DNA from: Deltaproteobacteria bacterium
GTDB lineage: Bacteria > Desulfobacterota > Binatia > Binatales > Binataceae
Length of the DNA stretch: 12,446 nucleotides
Direction of reading: 5' to 3'
Assembly (NCBI GenBank): GCA_021799555.1
Contig: JAJZAG010000075.1
Coordinates: 1 to 12,446, forward strand
Shown: positions 6,300 through 12,446 of the stretch, in pieces
Numbering within the stretch: the first letter of the stretch is position 1
How the letters are laid out: the number at the start of each line of letters is the position of its first letter
Made by a program: the position numbers and the translations under genes
Notes under the pieces: generated by a model
What the model was told of the DNA's origin: nothing
What the model saw: only the letters and a program-made list of their open reading frames with translations
The model's database searches: none

Positions 6300-7892
6300 A
6301 TGTTCAGCGCACGCTATACGCAGTGGGACGGCACGCAGAAGCTTAAGCTGGACGCCGACAAGGTGTTCGAGAAGCTCGCGGAGTACATGTCCTATACCGA
6401 CGACGTCCGGCAGGCGATGGATTGGATGATGCGCCAGGGGATGGAGTTCGACGGCGTGCAGGTGATGGGTCTCGAGGAGTTCATCGAGCAATTGCGCCAG
6501 GAGATGCGCCAGCGGTACCGCGATTTTAATCTCAAGAACTCGCTCTCCGAGATGGAGCAAAAGCTCGAGGAGATCCTCAGCCGCGAACGCAACACGCTTG
6601 ATTCGCTTAAGGGCCGCAAGCCCGGAGTCGAGGACAAGCAGCGCGAGTTATCGCGCGTTCCGCGCCGTCTGTCCGAAGCGATCCGCAAGCTAGAAAGCTA
6701 TGACTTCGAAGACGCGCAGGCCAAGGAGGATTTCGATGAGCTGCTCGGCGAATACGAGAATATCCGCGACCTTGAAAATTTCCGCGAACGCAATCAGCAC
6801 ATGTTCCACGGCCAGAAGAGCCTGGGCTATCAGGATTCGATCGACTTGATGCGCGAGATGGAGCGGATGCGCCAGCTTGAGCAGGATTTGATGTCGGGGA
6901 ATTTTGAGACGATCTCTATGGAGGATCTCCAGCGGATTCTCGGCCAGCAGGCGGCCAAGGATTTTCAAAACCTCAAGCAGGTGATGGTGCTGCTGGCGGA
7001 CTCGGGCTACGTGATGCCCAAGGGCGACCATTTTCAGCTTTCCCCGAAGGGCGTGCGCCGTATCGGACAGCTCGCCCTGCGCGATATCTATCAGAATCTG
7101 CTCAAGGATCGCGGCGGATCCCACATTACCGACCATCGCGGCGTCACCGAGATGCGGCCCGACGAAACAAAGCCATACACGTACGGCGATCCGCTCAACC
7201 TTGACCTGGTCGGCACTCTAAAAAAAGCGCTTGCGCGCAAGCCCGGCGTACCGCTCGCACTCGATCCTGGCGATTTCGAGATTTACGAGAATGACTTCGC
7301 CAGCACGTCATCCACGGTGCTGTGCCTGGATATGTCGTGGTCGATGAGTTGGGAGGGGCGCTTTGCGGCGGCCAAGAAGGTCGCGATGGCGATGGAGACG
7401 CTGATTCGTTCCAAGTTCCCGCGCGACTTCTTCTCGATCGTCGGCTTCTTCACCCGCGCCGTCGAGTTGAAGCTCAAGGACCTGCCCGAAGCGTCGTGGA
7501 ACATGGGCGACCCGTTTACGAATCTTCAGGACGGGCTCAGGCTGGCGTCGGATCTTCTCGGGCGGCATCCATCGCGCAATCAGCACATCATCGTGATCAC
7601 CGACGGTCAGCCCACCGCGTATTTTCTGAACAAGCGGCTCTATTGCGAATGGCCGCTATCGTTCGGCGGCATCAGCATGCGCGCAGCGCAAGAGACGCTC
7701 AAGGAAGTCGAGCGGATCACGCGCAAGGGAATCACGATCAATACCTTTATGCTCGACGACTCACCGAGCCTGCGCGCATTCGTCGAAAAGATGACGCAGA
7801 TCAATCGCGGCCGCGCCCTGTACACGCGCCCTGACCATCTCGGTGAGTATATGCTGGTCGACTATTTATCGAAGAAGCGCAAGCGCGCCTGA
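6300..7892 (+). CDS. VWA-domain protein, partner of the preceding AAA+ ATPase
   Basis: This 530-residue protein has no signal peptide. The N-terminal two thirds (about 1-330) are charged and mainly helical, with heptad-like Glu/Arg/Leu stretches around 55-200 that could be coiled coil. The C-terminal von Willebrand A domain (about 337-525) has a complete metal-ion-dependent adhesion site: DMSWS (344-348), Thr407 in FTNLQ and Asp435 in ITDGQP. Such proteins act as substrate adaptors or structural partners of MoxR/ChlI-type AAA+ rings, binding through the Mg2+ site. The gene lies 17 bases after the ATPase gene, and the short gap strongly implies co-expression and a joint complex. The target is unknown. 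ATG 6300 is preceded by a weak GGGTGA (6286-6291). Confidence 0.84.
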   Translation: MFSARYTQWDGTQKLKLDADKVFEKLAEYMSYTDDVRQAMDWMMRQGMEFDGVQVMGLEEFIEQLRQEMRQRYRDFNLKNSLSEMEQKLEEILSRERNTLDSLKGRKPGVEDKQRELSRVPRRLSEAIRKLESYDFEDAQAKEDFDELLGEYENIRDLENFRERNQHMFHGQKSLGYQDSIDLMREMERMRQLEQDLMSGNFETISMEDLQRILGQQAAKDFQNLKQVMVLLADSGYVMPKGDHFQLSPKGVRRIGQLALRDIYQNLLKDRGGSHITDHRGVTEMRPDETKPYTYGDPLNLDLVGTLKKALARKPGVPLALDPGDFEIYENDFASTSSTVLCLDMSWSMSWEGRFAAAKKVAMAMETLIRSKFPRDFFSIVGFFTRAVELKLKDLPEASWNMGDPFTNLQDGLRLASDLLGRHPSRNQHIIVITDGQPTAYFLNKRLYCEWPLSFGGISMRAAQETLKEVERITRKGITINTFMLDDSPSLRAFVEKMTQINRGRALYTRPDHLGEYMLVDYLSKKRKRA

Positions 7893-8000
7893 CCTGCGGT
7901 CGATCGGCCGCCTGATAGGTGTAGCTCCTTCGCGTTCGGGGGTCTTGTGGGGGCTGCTATTTTGGACGCCGCCGTAATTAAGGGGTATGCCGCCTCGGTA
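7893..8000. other. Convergent intergenic region, no clear terminator
   Basis: This 108-base gap separates two convergent transcription units. A short inverted repeat GCGG(T)...CCGC at 7896-7911 can pair four or five bases, but it is not followed by a T-run. I see no convincing intrinsic terminator on either strand, so termination may depend on Rho. Confidence 0.35.
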
Positions 8001-8975
8001 TCAGCGCCCCAGTGCGGCGGATGACGCGCTGTGTGCCTGATTCGCGCCTGTTAGCGAGCCTGCAATATCGCCCTGCGGCAGTTGCCACGTTCCGCCGATT
8101 TGGCGCAGCACTATCCGGTCGGAATGGTCTCCCGCCGCGCGAATCAGCCGCGCAAGGGGCTCGTCCATCGGCTCCTTCGAGAGCTTGAACGTTCCCCAAT
8201 GAATCGGGAGCAGATACTTTGCCCCGGTCTGCTGGAACATCGACCAGACCTGCTCCGGGTCGGCGTGGTTCCAGATCCATGGATCGTAAGCGCCGATCGA
8301 AAACGCGGCGATTTCCGGGGGATCCTCCTTGAGCGACGCAAAGACGTTCGTGTATGCGCTGTCGCACGCCAGCAGCATCCGCACACCGTTCTTTTCGAGC
8401 ACATAGCTATTGAAGCCGTAATCGGCGCCGAACGGGGGCCATCGTTTGCCCCAATGATTCGCCGCCATCGCGCGCACCGTCAGTCCCTTGACCTCAGTTG
8501 ATTCTCCCCATTTTAGTTCGCGCACGTCGGTATAGCCGAGCGGGGCAATTAAGGCTGCGCACTTGTTGCAGGCAATAACCGTGGTGCTTTTGGGTAGGAC
8601 CTCGAGCGAGGGAATATCCAGATGGTCCATGTGCGCGTGCGTGATCAATATGACATCGAGGTTTTGCAATTCATCGGGCGTCAGAGGCGGCGCGGTCATT
8701 CGGCGCGGACCGATCGTGAATAGAAAATCAAACGCCATCCCGACCCGATTGAACAGCGAAGGGTCGGTGAGCACGCGCACGCCCAGGTAATTCATCAGCA
8801 AGGTCGCGTGGCCGAGATTTGCGATGGTAAGCTCGCTGTCGGGCCACGCGGCGGGTTTTGGAGGGCCGGAATTCTGCGCGACGTCTGGTGTCATTGCGCC
8901 AGCGTACGACCGAAGCGGACCGCAAGCCAGCGCAAGCGCAACTGCGAGAATCAGAACCGATGCGGCGCGCATCAT
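8001..8975 (-). CDS. Exported metallo-beta-lactamase-fold hydrolase (NAPE-PLD/UlaG-like)
   Basis: This 324-residue protein begins with a signal sequence (hydrophobic 5-17). Cys18 after LALA could be a weak lipobox; otherwise cleavage near SYAGA (23-27) would free it into the periplasm. The mature part is a metallo-beta-lactamase fold with the zinc motif HAHMDHLD (113-120: His113, His115, Asp117, His118), then His174 in ANHWGKRW, Asp205 in LACDSAY and His259 in PIHWGTF, so all expected metal ligands are present. The segments NLGHATLLM and VRVLTDPSL (53-73), and IGAYDPW (227-233), are typical of bacterial relatives of N-acyl-phosphatidylethanolamine phospholipase D and UlaG lactonase. The substrate is unknown; a phosphodiester or lactone in the envelope would fit the fold. 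It is the last gene of a four-gene minus-strand run, 28 bases after the lipoprotein gene. Confidence 0.85.
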   Translation of the reverse strand: MMRAASVLILAVALALACGPLRSYAGAMTPDVAQNSGPPKPAAWPDSELTIANLGHATLLMNYLGVRVLTDPSLFNRVGMAFDFLFTIGPRRMTAPPLTPDELQNLDVILITHAHMDHLDIPSLEVLPKSTTVIACNKCAALIAPLGYTDVRELKWGESTEVKGLTVRAMAANHWGKRWPPFGADYGFNSYVLEKNGVRMLLACDSAYTNVFASLKEDPPEIAAFSIGAYDPWIWNHADPEQVWSMFQQTGAKYLLPIHWGTFKLSKEPMDEPLARLIRAAGDHSDRIVLRQIGGTWQLPQGDIAGSLTGANQAHSASSAALGR

Positions 8976-9003
8976 AACGGCCGAAGTGCCAAGAGAACGT
9001 GGT

Positions 9004-9612
9004 TCAATTGAGCGGCTTGAAGCACGGCAGCTCTCTCACTATCGCGTATCCGTATCTGCGTCCGCGCCACTGGAACGTGCCGATCGCGGGCCCAAAGACT
9101 TCGGTGAGGGTCGTCATCTGATCGCTGTCGGCCATCGTGCGGGTATCGCTGGGAGCATAAGCAAGGAAGCGCGGGTCGCCGCCGGGTTCGAGTTGGTCGG
9201 CGAGCGGGGGGGAGAATTTCAGTTTTCCGATGCCCGGTTTCGGCATCCATCCGTCCGGTGGCGCCGCCTTTTCGGGAGCAATCGCCCATTTCGTCCCGTT
9301 GCCGGAATCAACCAGCCGCCATTGGCGCGTTTCGACCGTGCCGTCTTTGTCTTTGCGGACTTCCTCGACGCCCGGAGGCGTCTGGAGCAGAGTGTTGCAG
9401 CGATCGGATTGTTCGCTGCGCGGTCCGGGCATACCGCTGTCGGTTGCATTATCGGCAGCTTTTACTCCCGCAAATTCTCCCGCGCCCATCGCTGCCGGCC
9501 CTATACTGGTGACTGCGGCGGCGCATCCGGCCAGCGCGCAAAGCGCGCCACATAGCGCAGAGATCGCGATCCAGGAGCGGATGCGGGCAAATCGAAGACT
9601 GCGTAAGAGCAT
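9004..9612 (-). CDS. Putative lipoprotein, unknown family
   Basis: I do not recognise this family. It encodes 202 residues with arginines at 4, 7, 10 and 12, a hydrophobic stretch (about 14-27) and a clear lipobox LAGC with the modified cysteine at 30, so it should be a lipid-anchored envelope protein. The mature part is about 172 residues, rich in Gly, Pro and charged residues. It has two further cysteines (72 and 197, near the ends of the soluble part) that could form a disulfide, and a motif-like centre TRQWRLVDSGNGTKWAIAP. The final part GTFQWRGRRYGYAIVRELPC looks like beta strands. ATG 9612 shares one base with the stop of the upstream methyltransferase gene (TGATG); GTG 9615 is an alternative that gives a four-base overlap. 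Translation is probably coupled to that gene. Confidence 0.68.
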   Translation of the reverse strand: MLLRSLRFARIRSWIAISALCGALCALAGCAAAVTSIGPAAMGAGEFAGVKAADNATDSGMPGPRSEQSDRCNTLLQTPPGVEEVRKDKDGTVETRQWRLVDSGNGTKWAIAPEKAAPPDGWMPKPGIGKLKFSPPLADQLEPGGDPRFLAYAPSDTRTMADSDQMTTLTEVFGPAIGTFQWRGRRYGYAIVRELPCFKPLN

Positions 9613-10610
9613 CACGGTTTGACCGCAGTCACGAGCGAGGAGCTGAACGGAGGACTCGGCAGATCTTCGCGGCGCACGCGTGTGAATCCGGCATCAACGA
9701 GCCATCGCGAAATCTCGTCGAAAGAATAGTCGCGGCCATTCGTGGTCAGCATCAAATACAGAGAAAAAATCGCCCCGCTCGGCGGATGAGTCAATGCACG
9801 GTTCATCACATGGTCCTTAATGATGATGGTGCCATCTGGGGCAAGGGAGCGGAAGCATTTGCGTATCAGCTCCGCGTTGGTCTCGGCGGTCTCGCTATGA
9901 ATAACGTTGGACATGAAGATTACGTCGACCGGCGCCGGCAGTTCTCCGGAATTGTAATCGACTGAGCTAAGCACGATACGATCGGCACAATCAGCTTCGC
10001 GCTCGAGAAGGATCTTCCGGGAAACTTTAAGCGTCGCTTCGAGGTCCCAGAGTTCGCCGGCCGCTGCCGGATTTTTGCGCAGCATAGCGGCAAGGTAGGT
10101 TCCGGGTCCCCCGCCCAAATCGGCGATTTTGCGCGCTCGGCGCAAATCCAGATGCTCTGCGACCCATCGCGCGTCACCTCGCGCTCGCACGAGGCTGTCC
10201 ATCGCGCGGATAAACCGCTCGGTTTCACCTGCGTCGTTCTGGAACATGTCGGGTCTGCGCGCTGGACGGCCGCTGCGCACCGTGTTTTCGAGTGAAGCCC
10301 ACAGCGGAAAGTTGGCCTCGTCGAACAAGATCATGCCGCCGAGATATTCCGGTGATTCGGCAACCAGATAACGCTGCGCCGCTGTGCTCAGGCGGTAGGC
10401 TCCGTTGGGGGACTCGAGCAAGGAGAGCGCAACAAGCGCGTTAGCGAGGATGCTGATCGCGCGCAAATCCGCACCGACGATATTCGCCAGATCGGCCGCG
10501 GAGGCGGGCCGGGTGGCGAGCGCCTCGAACACCCCTAGTTTCAGCGCGACCTGGATCGCGCGGGCTTGGGCGTGGCCACTCGCAATTGCGGCAAGCTCGG
10601 CAAAGTCCAT
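9612..10610 (-). CDS. SAM-dependent O-methyltransferase-like protein (family 2 fold)
   Basis: This 332-residue cytosolic protein has the two-part layout of O-methyltransferase family 2 (CrtF, acetylserotonin and plant caffeate methyltransferases). The N-terminal winged-helix dimerisation domain spans roughly 12-88; the Rossmann domain begins with SAM-binding motif I ADLGGGPGTY (163-172) and Asp189 at the end of strand 2. In family members the catalytic base is the His of an HDW motif; here the matching place reads NVIHSE (235-240), so His238 is kept but the following residues differ. The segment SFDEISRWLVDAGFTRV (296-312) is also standard. The substrate is unknown; a small hydroxylated molecule is the family norm, and no other biosynthetic enzyme is adjacent. 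The gene starts 15 bases after the CAP-domain gene, without a strong Shine-Dalgarno, and overlaps the next gene. Confidence 0.85.
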   Translation of the reverse strand: MDFAELAAIASGHAQARAIQVALKLGVFEALATRPASAADLANIVGADLRAISILANALVALSLLESPNGAYRLSTAAQRYLVAESPEYLGGMILFDEANFPLWASLENTVRSGRPARRPDMFQNDAGETERFIRAMDSLVRARGDARWVAEHLDLRRARKIADLGGGPGTYLAAMLRKNPAAAGELWDLEATLKVSRKILLEREADCADRIVLSSVDYNSGELPAPVDVIFMSNVIHSETAETNAELIRKCFRSLAPDGTIIIKDHVMNRALTHPPSGAIFSLYLMLTTNGRDYSFDEISRWLVDAGFTRVRREDLPSPPFSSSLVTAVKP

Positions 10611-10625
10611 CGCGGTGCAATTCCG

Positions 10626-11246
10626 TCAGCGCACGAAGTCCTGGGTAACGTAAATCATTCCGTCGGCCGAGCGCGCGACGCCAACGCCGGTCGTGATAAA
10701 ACGATCTGAGAGCATCGCGGCGCGATGCTCAGGGCTGCTCATCCATGCCGCGGTCGCATGAGCGGCGAGATCCTTCAGATCGCGAAAGTCATCGGAATAG
10801 ATGTTTTCGCCCGCTGCTTTGTAAGCGATGCCTTCGCCGGCGATTCGCTGCGCCGGCCCGATTCCTTCCGGGCTCCGATGCGCCAGATAGTGCCTGAGCG
10901 CCATATCATAGCTGTGGCCGCGCGCGACCACTGCAAGACGCGCCGAGAATTTAAGCGGGGCCAATCCGGCGCGCACGCGTTCCTGGTTTACCCGGGACAG
11001 AATCTGCGACTCCTGCCGACTGCTCTGAGCAACTTGTTCTGGCGTTCGATGCGCGACATTGAGCACATAGATTCGTGCGGCGGTTGCGCCCAGCAATGAG
11101 ACGATCAGGACGCCCATCCCGGCCCGGATCGCGCGGCGGCGCTGGACCACCGCCGGAGTCGGCATCCGGAGCACGCGCGCCGGTCCTCGCGGAGCGCGGC
11201 GATACGGGTGTTTACCGGCGGGCCTTTGGCGAATCGAGCCACTCAT
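10626..11246 (-). CDS. Membrane-anchored CAP-domain (SCP/PR1-like) protein
   Basis: This 206-residue protein has a basic, proline-rich N terminus, one membrane segment (about 43-61) and an external CAP domain (about 82-206). The domain shows VNQERVRAGLAPL (86-98), SYDMALRHYLAH (112-123), GENIY (146-150), WMSSPEHRAAML (168-179) and VGVARSADGMIYVTQDF (188-204). The usual putative site residues, His123, Glu147 and His174, are present, with His111 nearby. Bacterial CAP proteins are extracytoplasmic; their activity is poorly defined, with lipid binding and protease-like roles proposed. ATG 11246 has only a weak AAGAG before it; Met28 is an alternative start that keeps the membrane segment. It is the first gene of the minus-strand run and is divergent from the thioredoxin-like gene. 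Confidence 0.85.
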   Translation of the reverse strand: MSGSIRQRPAGKHPYRRAPRGPARVLRMPTPAVVQRRRAIRAGMGVLIVSLLGATAARIYVLNVAHRTPEQVAQSSRQESQILSRVNQERVRAGLAPLKFSARLAVVARGHSYDMALRHYLAHRSPEGIGPAQRIAGEGIAYKAAGENIYSDDFRDLKDLAAHATAAWMSSPEHRAAMLSDRFITTGVGVARSADGMIYVTQDFVR

Positions 11247-11382
11247 GAAAGACTCTTAATGAGGGCGGGTCGGTCTTGGTGATCGGCGAGGCGAGCTTTT
11301 GCGGTTCGGCTGTGCTCTGATCGGAATCGGTCGCTGCGGCGCTCGCGAGCACCATGGCCTTTGCTATCGCGCGTCGGTGGAG
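11247..11382. other. Divergent intergenic region with a 10-bp palindrome
   Basis: This 136-base region between divergent genes must hold the start signals for both. I found no pair of hexamers close to sigma70 consensus on either strand. A perfect palindrome GCTCGCGAGC lies at 11341-11350, about 33 bases before the ATG at 11383, and could be an operator, though in GC-rich DNA it may be chance. Confidence 0.3.
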
Positions 11383-12446
11383 ATGTCAACGAAAATCCGG
11401 GTCGCATCGATTTCACTCTTAGCCGGCGTCATTCTCGGCGGATGGCTCGCACGCGGTTGCGCGGCGACAAGCTCTACCGATGCGCCACGTGCGCACGAGG
11501 CGCTGCCGGGCGGCGCATTGGCTGACAGTGCGAGCCTTTACTTGCGCGAGGCGGCAGCCGGCCAGATCCGATGGCAACCGTGGAGCAATTCCTCCTTTGC
11601 GCTCGCGCGCCGCTTAAATCGTCCCGTCATGGTCGATATTGGAGCGGTGTGGTGCCATTGGTGCCACGTGATGGACGACACGACCTACGCCGATCCTGAA
11701 GTTGCGCGAATCATCAACGCCGGGTTCGTTCCGATCAAGATTGATAGCGATGAACGCCCCGATATCGATTCCTACTACCAGACCGCCGCTACGAGGTTGA
11801 CCGGCGCGAGCGGCTGGCCGCTGGTTTGCTTCGTTACGCCTGACGGCGCGCTTATGTACGCGACGGGATACTTGCCAGCGCGGCCGCGCGCTGGCGATAG
11901 GTCCGTATCGGGCGCGATGATACCGCTGTTGCAGCGTATCGCGGCGGCGTGGGTAAGCGACCGGCGCGAGCTTGACGGGCAGGCGAACGCGTTCGCGATG
12001 AAGCTTGCGGCCGAGGCGCACTCGCGGGGGCCTACGGGTTCCGGCGGGGGTACGGGCGCGCAGCGGCTGCAAATTCTGGCGGGTCTGAAATCCTCTTACG
12101 ATCCTCGGGCGGGCAGTTTTGGGGTTGGCGAGGGTCCGCGATTCTATGATTTTCCGGCGCTCAGGCTCGCGCTCGCCTACGGATTCTTCCGCCATCCGGA
12201 ATACCGGAAAATCGCAGTCGATTCGCTGCTCAAAATTTCGCGCGGCGGCGTATTCGATCAGCTCGCCGGTGGTTTTCATCGCTACTCGACCGACCCGCAA
12301 TGGCGTGTGCCGCACTTCGAGAAGATGGCCTACGACCAAGCGATGGCGCTCACCGCCTACAGTGAGGCTTACCAACTCACGCGCGATCCGCGGCTGCTCG
12401 CCGTGATTGGAAAAACTCTTGCGTACGTCAACGGGACGCTGCTCGA
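11383..12446 (+). CDS. DUF255 thioredoxin-like protein (YyaL/SPATA20 type), membrane-anchored, partial
   Basis: 354 codons are visible before the window ends. An N-terminal hydrophobic segment (about 7-23, with Cys26 after it but Arg at a lipobox position that normally excludes it) suggests a membrane anchor or signal peptide. The thioredoxin-like domain (about 62-190) carries DIGAVWCHWCHVMDD (85-99) with the CHWC pair Cys91/Cys94, then VPIKIDSDERPDID (116-129) and SGWPLVCFVTPDG (143-155). After a Gly/Ser-rich linker (about 214-226), the alpha/alpha-barrel part begins, with FDQLAGGFHRYSTD (291-304) and VPHFEKMAYDQA (309-320), all diagnostic of the DUF255/YyaL/SPATA20 family. Well-known members lack an N-terminal anchor, so this one may be exported. 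The function is not established; a thiol redox role is inferred. ATG 11383 is chosen because the hydrophobic segment follows it; GTG 11377 is possible. Confidence 0.87.
   Translation, partial: MSTKIRVASISLLAGVILGGWLARGCAATSSTDAPRAHEALPGGALADSASLYLREAAAGQIRWQPWSNSSFALARRLNRPVMVDIGAVWCHWCHVMDDTTYADPEVARIINAGFVPIKIDSDERPDIDSYYQTAATRLTGASGWPLVCFVTPDGALMYATGYLPARPRAGDRSVSGAMIPLLQRIAAAWVSDRRELDGQANAFAMKLAAEAHSRGPTGSGGGTGAQRLQILAGLKSSYDPRAGSFGVGEGPRFYDFPALRLALAYGFFRHPEYRKIAVDSLLKISRGGVFDQLAGGFHRYSTDPQWRVPHFEKMAYDQAMALTAYSEAYQLTRDPRLLAVIGKTLAYVNGTLL

Noticed and set aside
4873..7892. Functional magnesium or cobalt chelatase
   Set aside because: No large catalytic subunit and no tetrapyrrole genes are present; the pair is better described as a MoxR/ChlI-like ATPase with a VWA partner.
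7896..7911. Inverted repeat after the VWA gene as an intrinsic terminator
   Set aside because: The stem is only four or five pairs and no T-run follows.
8824..9555. 243-codon plus-strand frame opposite the lipoprotein gene
   Set aside because: The minus-strand frame has a lipobox and coupled start; this frame shows only composition-driven sequence.
11354..11422. Short plus-strand frame from ATG 11354
   Set aside because: Twenty-two codons with no recognisable features, and it overlaps the anchored DUF255 gene in another frame.
11614..12375. 253-codon minus-strand frame at the right end
   Set aside because: It lies opposite a clear DUF255 coding sequence that runs off the window, and its translation is arginine-rich without motifs.
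1..12446. CRISPR array, insertion sequence, phage or toxin-antitoxin system
   Set aside because: No spaced direct repeats, transposase or integrase motifs, or small gene pairs of that type were seen on either strand.

Overview
The window looks like chromosomal DNA of a GC-rich Gram-negative bacterium. The order hisC end, tyrA, cmk, rpsA, ihfB resembles the aromatic amino acid, nucleotide and ribosomal S1 neighbourhood of deltaproteobacterial-type genomes (Desulfobacterota, Binatota and relatives). Lipoprotein-type signals fit a cell with an outer membrane. Placement in a phylum is inference from gene order and protein style; no rRNA is present to settle it.

Left block, positions 1 to 7892, all on the + strand. 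The tail of histidinol-phosphate aminotransferase is followed by a small membrane protein of the DUF1648 (SdpI N-terminal) type, prephenate dehydrogenase (tyrA), cytidylate kinase (cmk), six-domain ribosomal protein S1 (rpsA), an IHF/HU-type DNA-binding protein (ihfB), a HIT-family nucleotide hydrolase or phosphorylase, and an AAA+ ATPase paired with a VWA-domain protein. Several junctions overlap by 1, 4 or 26 bases, and the longest gap is 51 bases, so this reads as one long operon. A candidate internal promoter for rpsA lies in the 3' end of cmk. A GC-rich hairpin between rpsA and ihfB holds the ihfB Shine-Dalgarno sequence in its loop.

Right block, positions 8001 to 11246, all on the - strand, converging on the left block. 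In transcription order it holds a membrane-anchored CAP-domain protein, a SAM-dependent O-methyltransferase-like enzyme, an unrecognised lipoprotein, and an exported metallo-beta-lactamase-fold hydrolase of the NAPE-PLD/UlaG type. Three of the four have export or membrane signals. The tight spacing suggests one envelope-directed operon of unknown purpose.

At the right edge, divergent from the CAP gene, begins a thioredoxin-like DUF255 (YyaL/SPATA20 type) protein with an N-terminal membrane anchor. It is cut off by the window end. No mobile elements, CRISPR arrays, tRNA or rRNA genes were seen, and no stretch longer than about 140 bases lacks a gene. The least explained parts are the AAA+/VWA pair and the four-gene minus-strand cluster.
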